In this document: positions 9,697 to 18,437 of the stretch, in pieces
How positions within the stretch are numbered: the stretch's first letter is position 1
Layout: each line of letters begins with the position of its first letter
NCBI GenBank assembly: GCA_963664065.1
Contig: OY760942.1
Span: forward strand, 1,302,001-1,366,000
Direction of reading: 5' to 3'
Origin: JABDJL01 sp963664065
GTDB lineage: Bacteria; Pseudomonadota; Gammaproteobacteria; Xanthomonadales; SZUA-36
Length of the DNA stretch: 64,000 nt
The notes under the pieces: model-generated
Databases searched by the model: none
Told to the model about the DNA's origin: nothing
The model's input: the letters and a program-made list of their open reading frames with translations, nothing else
Position numbers and translations under genes: made by a program

Positions 9697-11169
9697 TTGA
9701 ACAAAAATCAATTCAAAAAGTTATGCGAAGCCAGGAATAACCGCATCCCTGTTTATCGTTCGGTGCTGGCTGACCTGGATACACCATTGTCGGTTTACCT
9801 GAAACTGGCTGACGGGCCGGATTCCTATCTTTTCGAATCCGTCGAGGGTGGTGAAACCTGGGGACGTTATTCCATTATCGGTTTGCCGTGCAAGCGCCGC
9901 TTCACGGTTCGGGGGAATGAAATTTCGATCCATGATTTTGGTGAAAAAATCTCTTGTGAGGAAGTTGATGATCCCCTGGCCCGAATTGAGGAAATTCGCT
10001 CACAGTTCAAGGCGCCGGCACTGGACGAACTGCCGCTTTTTACCGGCGGGCTGGTCGGCTATTTCGGTTACGAAACTGTTGAACTGATCGAAGCTAGTGT
10101 CGCCGCCAACGAAAAACCCGACGAACTTGGCACTGCTGAAATCGTGCTGTTACAGTCCGAGGAAGTGGCAGTGTTCGATAACCTCGAAGGCCGTCTGTGG
10201 CTGATCATCAATGTTGACCCCAACGACCCGGATGCCTGGGCCCAGTCACAGCGAAGGCTGGATAATCTTGAGCACCGGCTACGCTCTGGCAGCACCGGTT
10301 ACGGGCTTGCCGTGGAAGGCGAAGCCATCAACGAGGACGACTTTCACTATGGCTTTGAGCGTGACGCATTTATCAGTGCGGTCAACAAGTGCAAGGAGTA
10401 CATTCTTGCCGGCGATATTTTCCAGGTCGTTCTTTCCCAGCGCATGAGTGTGCCGTTCAAGGCACGGCCAATTGATGTTTACCGGGCGTTACGCGCATTG
10501 AATCCATCCCCTTATATGTACTTTATCGACCTGGGCGAGACACAAATCGTGGGATCATCGCCCGAGGTCATGGTGCGCGTACAAAAACGGCGGGTCACCG
10601 TCAGGCCGATTGCCGGTACCATTCACCGGGGCGCCAGTGTTGAAGAAGACCAGGCCCTGGCGGAAGAATTGCTGGCCGATCCAAAAGAGCGCGCCGAGCA
10701 CCTAATGTTGATCGACCTGGGCCGCAATGATGTGGGCCGGGTTGCCAAAACCGGCAGCGTTGAAATGACCGACAACATGGTCATAGAACGCTACTCACAC
10801 GTGATGCATATTGTTTCGCAAGTCGAGGGTGACCTGGCTGATGGGCTAACCGCGATGGACGCCATTCGCGCTTCGTTCCCGGCGGGAACGCTTTCCGGCG
10901 CACCGAAGATCAGGGCCATGGAAATCATCAACGAACTGGAACCGGCCAAGCGCAACATCTACGCCGGTGCCGTGGGCTATATCTCCTGGCACGATGACAC
11001 CGACCTCGCCATCGCAATCCGCACCGCCGTTATTCACGACGGAAAACTCCACGTTCAGGCCGGCGCCGGCATCGTGGCCGATTCCGATGCAGAAAAAGAG
11101 TGGGAGGAAACCCGCAACAAGGGCAGGGCACTGATCACTGCCGTGGACCGGGCCTCGAGGGGTTTGTAA
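9697..11169 (+). CDS. trpE: Anthranilate synthase component I
   Basis: Converts chorismate to anthranilate together with TrpG, the first committed step of tryptophan synthesis. About 490 residues. The N-terminal part carries NNRIP...LADLDTPLSVYLKLADG and the feedback-type motif FLFES-like YLFESVEGGE; the C-terminal chorismate-binding domain has SPYMYF, GSSPEVMV, RPIAGT and GTLSGAPKIRAMEI. TTG 9697 was chosen because LNKNQFKKL aligns with the usual N-terminus and a purine-rich gggcgg lies 6 nt upstream; the frame is open from TTG 9655. It is first of trpE-G-D-C with short gaps. No Trp-rich leader peptide is visible upstream. Confidence 0.95.
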   Translation: MNKNQFKKLCEARNNRIPVYRSVLADLDTPLSVYLKLADGPDSYLFESVEGGETWGRYSIIGLPCKRRFTVRGNEISIHDFGEKISCEEVDDPLARIEEIRSQFKAPALDELPLFTGGLVGYFGYETVELIEASVAANEKPDELGTAEIVLLQSEEVAVFDNLEGRLWLIINVDPNDPDAWAQSQRRLDNLEHRLRSGSTGYGLAVEGEAINEDDFHYGFERDAFISAVNKCKEYILAGDIFQVVLSQRMSVPFKARPIDVYRALRALNPSPYMYFIDLGETQIVGSSPEVMVRVQKRRVTVRPIAGTIHRGASVEEDQALAEELLADPKERAEHLMLIDLGRNDVGRVAKTGSVEMTDNMVIERYSHVMHIVSQVEGDLADGLTAMDAIRASFPAGTLSGAPKIRAMEIINELEPAKRNIYAGAVGYISWHDDTDLAIAIRTAVIHDGKLHVQAGAGIVADSDAEKEWEETRNKGRALITAVDRASRGL

Positions 11170-11179
11170 GGGCAAAAAT

Positions 11180-11770
11180 ATGATCTTAATGATCGATAAC
11201 TACGACTCGTTTACCTACAACCTGGTGCAGTACCTGGGCGAGTTGGGTGCGGATGTTGAAACCGTGCGAAATGATGCGGTGAGTGTTGATGAAATTGCCG
11301 CTATGAAGCTGGCCGGGATCGTGATTTCACCGGGGCCATGTACGCCTAAGGAAGCCGGAATTTCGGTAGAAGTCGTGGAAAAGCTGGGTGGTATCACACC
11401 GATATTTGGCGTTTGCCTCGGTCACCAGTGTATTGGCCAGGCATTTGGCGCCAAGGTGATACGTGCTCGCCGCATCATGCATGGCAAAACCTCGATGATC
11501 AGCCATGATGGAAAAGGTACTTTTGATGATATCCCGAACCCTTTCGAGGCCACCCGCTACCATTCGTTGGTGCTGAAAAACGACTCCATGCCCGAATGCC
11601 TGGAAGTAACGGCCTGGACGGAATTCGAGGGGGGCCAGGAGATCATGGGTCTGCGTCACAGGGATTACCCGGTGGCTGGCGTCCAGTTCCACCCGGAATC
11701 CATACTTACCTGCGTAGGCCATGATCTGCTGGCGAATTTTTTAAAGACTACATCCGGCAGTGAGAACTGA
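11180..11770 (+). CDS. trpG: Anthranilate synthase component II (glutamine amidotransferase)
   Basis: A class I glutamine amidotransferase that feeds ammonia to TrpE. 196 residues. It starts MILMIDNYDSFTYNLVQYL, the canonical TrpG/PabA N-terminus. The nucleophile Cys is in GVCLGHQCIG, and the His/Glu of the triad are in FHPESI. It lies 10 bp after trpE and 1 bp before the trpD start. A PabA role in folate synthesis (dual use) cannot be excluded, since no other pabA is in view. Confidence 0.95.
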   Translation: MILMIDNYDSFTYNLVQYLGELGADVETVRNDAVSVDEIAAMKLAGIVISPGPCTPKEAGISVEVVEKLGGITPIFGVCLGHQCIGQAFGAKVIRARRIMHGKTSMISHDGKGTFDDIPNPFEATRYHSLVLKNDSMPECLEVTAWTEFEGGQEIMGLRHRDYPVAGVQFHPESILTCVGHDLLANFLKTTSGSEN

Positions 11771-11771
11771 G

Positions 11772-12803
11772 ATGGATATCCGGGAAGCACTGGGCCATAT
11801 TGTCGAAAGGATAGACCTTTCGACTGAAGAAATGACGGATGTAATGCGTCAGATCATGTCCGGAGCTGCGGATAACGCCCAGATCGGTGCATTCCTGATG
11901 GGTATGCGCCTGAAAGGCGAGACCATTGATGAAATTACCGGAGCGGTGATGGTGATGCGCGAACTGGCCACAGGTGTGGATGTCACAGGAGAGCATCTTG
12001 TCGATATTGTCGGTACCGGTGGAGACGGTGCCAACCTTTTCAACGTCTCGACAGCTACAACATTCGTGGTGGCTGCCGCGGGAGGCCGGGTGGCCAAGCA
12101 CGGTAACCGTTCAGTTTCTTCGAAATCCGGCGCTGCGGACCTGCTCGAAGCAGCCGGGGTTAATCTCCACATCAAGCCCGGGCAGGTTGCGAAATGTGTG
12201 GATGAACTGGGTGTCGGATTCATGTTTGCACCCGCACACCACAGCGCGATGAAATATGCCATTGGCCCACGCAAAGATCTGGCGATGCGTACCATATTCA
12301 ACATACTCGGGCCGATGACCAACCCGGCTGGCGTAAAGCGCATGCTGATCGGTGTGTTTGATCGCAGTCTCTGCCGCCCGATGGCGGAGGTGCTGGGCCG
12401 CCTGGGCGCGGAACATGCGATGGTGATTCATTCGGAGGACGGCCTGGACGAGATCAGCATTGCAGCCCCGACCTTTGTTGCAGAATTCAAACACCGCCAT
12501 ATTAATGAATATCAAATCAGTCCGGAGGAATTAGGTATACACGCTCAGGACCTGGACGGGCTCACAGTGGAGGACGCGGAAGGCTCGTTGGCGTTGATTT
12601 GTTCTGCGCTGAACGGGGTTTCTGACAAGCGCTCGGCCAAGGCTGCGCTAATGGTGGCACTGAACGCGGGCGCTGCCTTATACGTTGCCGGGGTTTGCAA
12701 CTCAATTGAAGATGGCATTTCCCGCGCACAGTTGGTGATTGCTGACGGTTCCGCCTGGCGGCTACTAAACAAACTTGCCGACCTGACCAACAGTTTCGAC
12801 TGA
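11772..12803 (+). CDS. trpD: Anthranilate phosphoribosyltransferase
   Basis: Transfers phosphoribose from PRPP to anthranilate. 343 residues. The PRPP-binding loop GTGGDGANLFNVST is complete, followed by the KHGNRSVSSKSGAADLLEA region and NILGPMTNPA, all characteristic of TrpD. ATG 11772 (MDIREALGHIVERIDLS) is used, just after the trpG stop at 11770; a GTG at 11760 is also in frame. Fourth-enzyme trpF is not in this window; trpB/trpA are also absent here, so the pathway is split as in many gammaproteobacteria. Confidence 0.95.
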   Translation: MDIREALGHIVERIDLSTEEMTDVMRQIMSGAADNAQIGAFLMGMRLKGETIDEITGAVMVMRELATGVDVTGEHLVDIVGTGGDGANLFNVSTATTFVVAAAGGRVAKHGNRSVSSKSGAADLLEAAGVNLHIKPGQVAKCVDELGVGFMFAPAHHSAMKYAIGPRKDLAMRTIFNILGPMTNPAGVKRMLIGVFDRSLCRPMAEVLGRLGAEHAMVIHSEDGLDEISIAAPTFVAEFKHRHINEYQISPEELGIHAQDLDGLTVEDAEGSLALICSALNGVSDKRSAKAALMVALNAGAALYVAGVCNSIEDGISRAQLVIADGSAWRLLNKLADLTNSFD

Positions 12804-12813
12804 AGAATTATAG

Positions 12814-13605
12814 ATGAGTCTGCCGTCCATTTTGACTGAGATCCTGGATGCCAAAGCCCGCGAGATCGAGGCTGGAAAGCATTGGGTTTCCCAGGAAAAG
12901 CTGGCAGAAGGCTGTGCCAAATTGCCGCCTACGCGTGGTTTTATCAACAGCCTGAAGACCCGGGCAGCAACCGGTCCCGCAGTGATCGCAGAAATCAAGA
13001 AGGCTTCGCCCAGCGCAGGTGTTATCCGAGAGGATTTCGAACCGGCATTGATTGCCGCCTCCTACGAGTCCGGCGGGGCAAGCTGCCTGTCGGTATTGAC
13101 CGATGAGCCATATTTCCAGGGGCACCGAAGCCATCTTGAACAGGCGCGTAATGCATGTTCCTTGCCCCTGTTGCGCAAGGATTTTATTGTTGACCCCTGG
13201 CAGGTTTATGAATCACGGGCTTTGGGTGCGGATTGCATGCTTTTGATTGTGGCTGCCTTGGAAGAAACGCAATTACGCGACTTTTTCAGCCTGGCTGGCG
13301 ACCTGGATCTGGATGTGCTGGTTGAAGTGCATAACGAAGAGGAAATGGAAGCAGCCCTTGAACTGAATAGTGCTTTGATCGGGGTGAACAACCGCGGTTT
13401 GCACACTTTTGAGACGGATCTCGCGATCAGCGAACGTCTGCTTGAAATGCTCCCGCCAGGACGCCTTTTGGTCACCGAGAGTGGAATTCGTCAAAAAGAA
13501 GATGTGCGCCGGATGCAAGATGCCGGCATCAATGCATTCCTGGTCGGCGAAGCGTTTATGCGCGAAGACGACCCCGGCAAAGCCTTATCTCAGCTGTTTT
13601 TCTGA
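12814..13605 (+). CDS. trpC: Indole-3-glycerol phosphate synthase
   Basis: Closes the indole ring of CdRP to give indole-3-glycerol phosphate. 263 residues, monofunctional (no fused TrpF). The conserved EIKKASPSAG motif carries a catalytic Lys, followed by LRKDFIVDPWQVYE and the phosphate-binding end (TESGI, FLVGEAFMR). It starts at ATG 12814, 10 bp after trpD, and closes the visible trp operon; the next frame starts 1 bp after its stop and may be co-transcribed. Confidence 0.95.
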   Translation: MSLPSILTEILDAKAREIEAGKHWVSQEKLAEGCAKLPPTRGFINSLKTRAATGPAVIAEIKKASPSAGVIREDFEPALIAASYESGGASCLSVLTDEPYFQGHRSHLEQARNACSLPLLRKDFIVDPWQVYESRALGADCMLLIVAALEETQLRDFFSLAGDLDLDVLVEVHNEEEMEAALELNSALIGVNNRGLHTFETDLAISERLLEMLPPGRLLVTESGIRQKEDVRRMQDAGINAFLVGEAFMREDDPGKALSQLFF

Positions 13606-13606
13606 A

Positions 13607-14338
13607 ATGAACAGATTTGCCATTGCTCTGCTGATTCTACTGACTTCATTGCCAGCGCCAGTGCAGGGCGAGCTGACACTTGATACAGACTGGTCACAAG
13701 CGTACTTCACGCGCATCGACGCCAGCTTCCCGGATGGTGACTACCATGCCCGCTGAGACATCAGCCGTTGCTCATGCGGCGATTTGCACATTCTGGCTGA
13801 AGAAACCTTGCCCGATGAGATACGGAAAGGTGAGCAACTTTTGCTGGATAGTAAAGTGCTGTTGATTAATGGCTATAAAAGCTACCAGGGGCCGTTGGCT
13901 GGTCTGATGGATTCGCCGATGTTGATGATGCATTTGCTGTTTATGCTGCTACAGGAAGCAGAGCCTTCCGGACCATCTGCGGTGAGCAACACGTTTAAAC
14001 CTGAGATTACTGAGCCGGTAGAGCCGATCATGCTGGATAGTGGTATAGCTTATGGCGCTTTTCCCGCACCCTGGTCATTGTCCGGAACGATTACGCCGGC
14101 TTCAGATGGGCAATTCAGGTATCAACTTCGTTTCACTTTTGAACATCAGGACGGCCCGAAGCAGTTGATTCAGTTATCCGGGCTGCTGGACTATTCTGAA
14201 CGATCATTTCCGGTCGACGATTCAACCAGCCTCGATGGCTGGTCGGCGGCCTGGCTTGATCTGAAAAACGAAAACTACAAAGGACTGACCCCGGGTCTCA
14301 CGCTCGGAAAGTTCAAAAGAGAAATGGGGTCAGAGTAA
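13607..14338 (+). pseudogene. Interrupted gene for an exported protein (in-frame TGA)
   Basis: ATG 13607 lies one base after the trpC stop and opens a signal peptide (MNRFAIALLILLTSLPAPVQG). The frame reaches TGA at 13754-13756 (after DGDYHAR) and then continues in the same frame, without another stop, to 14338. The downstream part (GDLHILAEETLPDEIRKG... LDYSERSFPVDD) reads as real protein and contains no frameshift, so a single nonsense codon divides one gene of about 243 codons. The last residues (EMGSE) are encoded inside a repeat-like AATGGGGTCAGAGTAA sequence that also supplies the stop. Family not recognised. Alternatives: sequencing error, or two genes with the second starting at 13784. 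Confidence 0.55.
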
Positions 14339-14347
14339 ATTCCTGCA

Positions 14348-15007
14348 CTAAATCCGGTAAGCCACCGCCTTCATGATTTTCGAGGTGAGGCTCATTGCAT
14401 CCTTGACTGGCTGCGGTAAATCGTAGGCACCTGCATCGGAGGACATTTGTGCGTGTTTGGCTTCATCGGTTTTCATCTGGTCCAGTATGGCCTGGCTGCG
14501 CTTGTCATCCTCGGGCAGGCGTTCCAGGTGATCTTCAAGGTGCGCCTCTACCTGGATCTCGGTCTCTTTTAAAAAACCCAGGCTCCAGCCGTCTCCGGCA
14601 ATACCGGCCACGGCGCCGATGGCGAACGACCCGGCATACCACAGCGGATTAAAAACACTGGTATTGCTGTCCAGTTCCCGTAATCGCTGTTCGCACCACG
14701 CCAGGTGGTCGATCTCATCCAGCGCAGCAGTGTTCATTTCTTCCTTTACTTCCTCGCTTCGCGTAGTCGCAGCCTGACCTGCGTACAAAGCCTGCGCACA
14801 AATCTCACCGCTATGGTTAACGCGCATCAAGCCGGCGACGTGCCTGCGGGTATCTTCATCCAGTTCCGTATCCGCGGTTGCGCCCGCCGGGTTGGGGCGT
14901 GCAGGATCCGGCGTTAAACCAGTGGACAGGCGAAGCGCCTGATCCATGATGTTGATGGCCCGGTCAATGGCCGAGAAATGTCTTTCCACGATCTTATCGT
15001 CCTTCAC
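14348..15007 (-). CDS. coq7: Demethoxyubiquinol 5-hydroxylase (Coq7)
   Basis: A membrane-associated di-iron monooxygenase that hydroxylates demethoxyubiquinol, a late step of ubiquinone synthesis under aerobic conditions. 219 residues. Iron ligands are visible in two EExxH-like sites: NHSGEICAQALYAG and EEMNTAALDEIDHLAWCEQRL in the first half, and EIQVEAHLEDHL with MKTDEAKHAQM in the second. Its start at ATG 15007 faces a plus-strand pseudogene across a 180-bp gap holding an inverted repeat. It cooperates with the UbiH-type hydroxylases encoded at 57.6-60.1 kb; no UbiF is needed where Coq7 is present. Confidence 0.93.
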   Translation of the reverse strand: MKDDKIVERHFSAIDRAINIMDQALRLSTGLTPDPARPNPAGATADTELDEDTRRHVAGLMRVNHSGEICAQALYAGQAATTRSEEVKEEMNTAALDEIDHLAWCEQRLRELDSNTSVFNPLWYAGSFAIGAVAGIAGDGWSLGFLKETEIQVEAHLEDHLERLPEDDKRSQAILDQMKTDEAKHAQMSSDAGAYDLPQPVKDAMSLTSKIMKAVAYRI

Positions 15008-15035
15008 AAATCAAAATATTTTACACCGTTCGCAT

Positions 15036-15116
15036 AATGGGGTTAGAGAACCATTTACGAATCTCTTTCAAAAGGGACATTCTGGTGAATTGGAAAATGG
15101 TTCTATGACCCCATTT
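15036..15116. repeat. Imperfect inverted repeat (REP/BIME-like hairpin)
   Basis: AATGGGGTTAGAGAACCATT (from 15036) is mirrored at 15095-15116 by AAATGGTTCTATGACCCCAT, differing at a few positions, with about 38 bp between. A half-site relative, AATGGGGTCAGAG, sits at 14323-14335. The pattern resembles the GGGGTCAGAG repeats spread between genes in some gammaproteobacteria, which can be mobilised by REP-associated transposases; none is visible here. Confidence 0.6.
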
Positions 15117-15185
15117 AAGGAATCACAATTCGCGCAAATTTTGCCGTGCAGGCATTCAGGGGCGGTAAACCACAGGAGAAATGTC

Positions 15186-15876
15186 ATGAGATCCAACACC
15201 AGAATTACTTTGCTGGCCGCCACGATATTGCTGTATTCGGGGGCTGCGATTGCACAGCAGGCGGTACCGGCCAATACCGGTTGGACCGGCCAAGGCGAAT
15301 TCGGCCTGGTCAAGACCACCGGCAATACAGAAACGGAATCTTTGCTGCTGGGTGTTGAGTTCGTCCGTGAGCAGGAAAAATGGCGTCACGACTGCCGAAC
15401 GCTATGGGATTGAATGGCAGTCGGATTACAAGCTGGATGACAAGAGCTGGGTACTCGGCTCTTTCCGTTACGAGTCGGACGAGTTCAGTGCCTACGACAG
15501 TCAGCAGACACTGACCATTGGTTATGGCCGTAATTTGCTTGATAACTCCGTAAGCAAGCTGGCAGGTGAAATCGGCATTGGCTACCGGGACGCAGTACTG
15601 AAAGCTACTCGTATCAGTAATAGCGAGACAATCGTTCGCGGATTGCTCGACTACTCGCACCAACTGACCGACAACAGTGAGTTCACCAACCGCTTGCTGG
15701 TGGAGTCTGGTAGTGACAATACCTTCATTCAAAACCTGTCAGGCCTTAGTGTCTCCATGAATGACAAATTCGCCATGAAATTCGGTTTTGAATACCGCAA
15801 TAACTCGGATGTGCCCCCCGGCGTTGACGACACCGATACCATCACTTCGGCAAACCTCGTCTACAACTTCCATTAA
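15186..15876 (+). pseudogene. Frameshifted DUF481 outer-membrane protein (YdiY-like)
   Basis: ATG 15186, preceded by AGGAG, encodes a signal peptide (LLAATILLYSGAAIAQQ) and the start of a DUF481 beta-barrel (GWTGQGEFGLVKTTGNTET). This frame stops at 15411-15413. The rest of the domain (GIEWQSDYKLDDKSW... to a C-terminal LVYNFH, the aromatic end typical of outer-membrane proteins) is in the +1 frame up to 15876. Around 15378-15400 the two frames meet with part of the usual strand sequence missing, so a small deletion plus frameshift is the simplest reading. DUF481 proteins are outer-membrane barrels sometimes induced by salt. Read error cannot be excluded. Confidence 0.75.
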
Positions 15877-15888
15877 ACTGTCGAAACC

Positions 15889-16203
15889 ATGTCTTTTTAC
15901 AAACGGCATATTTTCTTCTGTATCAATGATCGCGGAGCGGATTCTGAGCGTTCGTCCTGCAATCAGTGTGGCTCTGCCGAACTGCGGGATTATGCCAAGA
16001 AGCGTATGAAGGAAATGGACTTGACCGGCAAGGGAAAGGTGAGGGTAAACAAGTCCGGATGCCTGGATCGTTGTGAAGAAGGGCCGGCTTGTGTGGTCTA
16101 CCCGGAAGCGGTCTGGTACACCTATGTCGATGAGACCGATATTGACGAAATCATCGATTCGCACCTGGTCAATGGGATACCTGTAGAAAGGCTGAAAATA
16201 TAA
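15889..16203 (+). CDS. Thioredoxin-fold [2Fe-2S] ferredoxin
   Basis: A small soluble electron carrier of 104 residues. Cluster ligands fit the thioredoxin-like ferredoxin pattern: Cys in IFFCINDRG, Cys in CNQCG, then GCLDRCEEGPACVVYPEAVW. It begins MSFYKRHIFFCIN, the family's usual N-terminus. It is 12 bp downstream of the broken DUF481 gene and upstream of rplM. The partner enzyme is unknown. Confidence 0.88.
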   Translation: MSFYKRHIFFCINDRGADSERSSCNQCGSAELRDYAKKRMKEMDLTGKGKVRVNKSGCLDRCEEGPACVVYPEAVWYTYVDETDIDEIIDSHLVNGIPVERLKI

Positions 16204-16315
16204 GCACTTCAGACCTTGAATATAAGGCTGCGAGCCATTAGAATTCCCGCCCTTCACTCCGGCCCTATTGCTTAGTGTAAACAGGGGGCGGAAAACAGGT
16301 AAAAGAGAAACAGAA

Positions 16316-16744
16316 ATGAAGACTTATTCTGCGAAGCCGCAGGACATCAAGCGCGAATGGCTCCTGGTCGATGCGACGGACAAAGTGCTGGGCAGGCTGG
16401 CCACAGAAGTGGCTCATCGCCTGCGTGGAAAGCATAAGCCTACGTTCACACCAAACATGGACACGGGCGATCATATCGTCGTGATCAATGCTGAGAAAAT
16501 CAGGGTAACCGGCAAGAAGCTGGACGATAAGTTCTATTACCGCTTTACCGGCTACATCGGTAACCTGAAGTCCATCAATCTGAGAAAGACTTTGGACACG
16601 CATCCCGAGCGTGCTATCGAGCACGCGGTCAAGGGCATGCTGCCGAAAAATCCGCTGGGTCGTGCGATGTACCGTAAGCTGCACGTTTATGCAGGCCCGG
16701 AACACCCACATGCGGCACAGCAACCGTCAGCGCTTGAACTGTAA
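16316..16744 (+). CDS. rplM: 50S ribosomal protein L13
   Basis: Structural protein of the large ribosomal subunit, 142 residues, full length. It starts MKTYSAKPQDIKREWLLVDA and carries the core signatures GRLATEVAHRLRGKHKP, NAEKIRVTGKK and VKGMLPKNPLGRAMYRKLHVYAG. ATG 16316 is preceded by purine-rich aaaagagaaa; the open frame upstream to 16268 is not needed. It is in the invariant rplM-rpsI pair. Confidence 0.98.
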   Translation: MKTYSAKPQDIKREWLLVDATDKVLGRLATEVAHRLRGKHKPTFTPNMDTGDHIVVINAEKIRVTGKKLDDKFYYRFTGYIGNLKSINLRKTLDTHPERAIEHAVKGMLPKNPLGRAMYRKLHVYAGPEHPHAAQQPSALEL

Positions 16745-16770
16745 GCTGACTTACAACGGAACATAGAGTA

Positions 16771-17163
16771 ATGGCAACAGAACAATATTACGGAACCGGT
16801 CGTCGTAAATCGTCAACAGCCCGTGTTTACCTCAGCAAGGGCAAGGGCCAGATCATGGTCAATGGCCAGCCGCTGGATGAATTTTTCGGTCGCGAAACCT
16901 CCTGTATGGTGGTTCGTCAACCCTTGGAAAAACTGGAACTCAGCGACCAGTTCGATGTGCGTGCCACCGTTCAAGGCGGAGGCATCACCGGACAGGCTGG
17001 CGCCATTCGCCTGGGACTGACCCGTGCGCTGATCGAGTACGACGAAGAAAACCGCAGGCCGCTGCGCAAAGCCGGTTATGTCACCCGCGATGCACGCGAA
17101 GTTGAACGCAAGAAGGTCGGACTGCATAAAGCCAGAAAGGCTACTCAATTCAGTAAACGTTAA
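16771..17163 (+). CDS. rpsI: 30S ribosomal protein S9
   Basis: Structural protein of the small subunit, 130 residues, full length. It starts YYGTGRRKSSTARVYL and ends KKVGLHKARKATQFSKR; the C-terminal Lys/Arg tail reaches the P-site tRNA. It is 26 bp after rplM and 19 bp before a tRNA gene, an economical housekeeping arrangement. Confidence 0.98.
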   Translation: MATEQYYGTGRRKSSTARVYLSKGKGQIMVNGQPLDEFFGRETSCMVVRQPLEKLELSDQFDVRATVQGGGITGQAGAIRLGLTRALIEYDEENRRPLRKAGYVTRDAREVERKKVGLHKARKATQFSKR

Positions 17164-17182
17164 AACTTGCAGCGATCTCTTC

Positions 17183-17256
17183 TGGGGGATCGTCTAATGG
17201 TAGGACAGCGGACTCTGACTCCGCCAGTGGGGGTTCGAATCCCTCTCCCCCAGCCA
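17183..17256 (+). tRNA. tRNA-Gln, anticodon CUG
   Basis: A cloverleaf can be folded by eye. The acceptor TGGGGGA pairs with TCCCCCA followed by discriminator G and an encoded CCA (17254-17256). The anticodon stem is GCGGA/TCCGC with loop CTCTGAC, so the anticodon is CTG (17215-17217). The T arm has GTTCGAAT. This reads CAG codons. No duplicated 3' end suggesting an integrated element is visible nearby. Confidence 0.95.
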
Positions 17257-17343
17257 ATATATACTCTAACTTACTGGTAAATATAGTAAAATTAGAGATA
17301 GGGTTCAAAACCCTATGATTTACCCTATTAACGGATAGTCCTT

Positions 17344-17375
17344 AAGCCCCGTCCTGAGTGTCGGGGCTTTTGTTT
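17344..17375 (+). terminator. Terminator-like hairpin downstream of tRNA-Gln
   Basis: AAGCCCCG (17344-17351) pairs with CGGGGCTT (17362-17369) over a 10-nt loop, followed by a T-rich run (tttgtttt). It likely ends the rplM-rpsI-tRNA transcription. Confidence 0.8.
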
Positions 17376-17499
17376 TGCGGGTCTGCACTATCACACCTGA
17401 AAACGGAAGCAGTATTCTGACACCGATCCGGGTGGATTTCCTACAAACACAGCGCCTTGATACGGGCAGAATATCGTCAACGGTCCCCCCTTGCAGTTG

Positions 17500-17527
17500 C
17501 CCCGGTCAGAAATGGCCGGGGTTTTTT
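17500..17527 (+). terminator. Second terminator-like hairpin
   Basis: CCCCGG (17500-17505) pairs with CCGGGG (17516-17521) with a 10-nt loop and six T following. There is no obvious gene before it, so it may belong to a lost gene. Confidence 0.65.
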
Positions 17528-17627
17528 CTAGTGCAAAGTGAATGCCGCGTTGGGTTGCAATGGTGGCTAGGTTGTTTAGACTTGTGAATGGTCGAATGAC
17601 GTGGTCAACCTATTTGATACAACCCAG

Positions 17628-18362
17628 TTAAGCAGCTTTTCTTAATTCCGTCATTTCCATTTCATACTGATTCGGGCTTCTGTAATCGAGGTACGAATGC
17701 AGTCTGTAACTGTTATAAAACATCGATATGTAATCCAGAATATCCTGCTGTGCTTCATATCGAGTCTGGTAGTGCCGCCAATGCACCCGTTCTTGTTTCA
17801 AGCTGCCGAAGAAGCTCTCCACAACGGCGTTGTCCCAGCAATCACCTTTTCGGCTCATGCTGCCTTTGAAGCCATGTGCTTTCAATAATTTCCTGAAAGC
17901 CTTACTGGCATACTGCGATCCGCGGTCAGAATGATGGATCAACCCCGCCGTTGGCCTACGCAACCAGATCGCCATCGTCAAAGCATCACACACCAACTGT
18001 GCTGTCATTTGGCTGCTCATACTCCAGCCAACAACTTTTCTGGAATATAAATCAATAACCACAGCCAGGTACAGCCAGCCTTCCCGGGTCCAGACATAGC
18101 TGATGTCTGAAGCAAATACCTGGTTGGGTTGCTCAACATCAAATTGTCGTTCCAACAAATTCTCAAATAACGGCAATTTGTGATTGCTGTTGGTGGTCAC
18201 TTTGAATTTCTTCTTATGCCGAACTTGAATACCCGCTTCTTTCATCAGCTTCACAGTCTTCGTTCTGCTGATCGGAAAACCCAATGCATTCATTGCTCTT
18301 TTCATGCGCCGCCGGCCATAGGTGTACTTGCTGGCAATGGCTATATCCTTCATCCAGTCCAG
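17628..18362 (-). pseudogene. IS3-family OrfB transposase, 5' end cut off by IS copy A
   Basis: The frame encodes the C-terminal 240 or so residues of an rve/DDE integrase-type transposase, unlike the one in the neighbouring IS. The DDE residues are visible in FASDISYVW, HHSDRGSQYAS and VVESFFGSLK, and the end (YNSYRLHSYLDYRSPNQYE) is typical. The N-terminal helix-turn-helix half is missing: the reading frame runs to 18362, exactly where IS copy A starts. The expected upstream half and an orfA were not found on the other side of copy A (after 19866), so insertion was accompanied by, or followed by, loss of flanking DNA. Confidence 0.85.
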
Positions 18363-18437
18363 TGTACGTCGTCAGAGCATATGGGACCACTTGAGCTATT
18401 TTCTAAGAGACACTTTTCTGCCCATGCTTTCTCCAGT

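Larger units (their letters stand above)
17257..17627. other. Gene-free stretch between tRNA-Gln and an IS3 remnant
   Basis: No convincing gene. It contains a perfect 8-bp palindromic pair ATAGGGTT/AACCCTAT (17298-17316) and two terminator-like hairpins, annotated separately. A 70-codon frame at 17375-17587 has no family resemblance and spans the second hairpin, so it is treated as chance. Confidence 0.6.

Noticed and set aside
13754..13756. Selenocysteine codon in the gene after trpC
   Set aside because: No SECIS-like hairpin could be recognised and no Sec family is evident; nonsense mutation is simpler.
17375..17587. 70-codon open frame after tRNA-Gln
   Set aside because: No family-like sequence, and a terminator-type hairpin lies inside it.
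17183..17627. Integrated element at tRNA-Gln
   Set aside because: No integrase and no repeated copy of the tRNA 3' end were found downstream.
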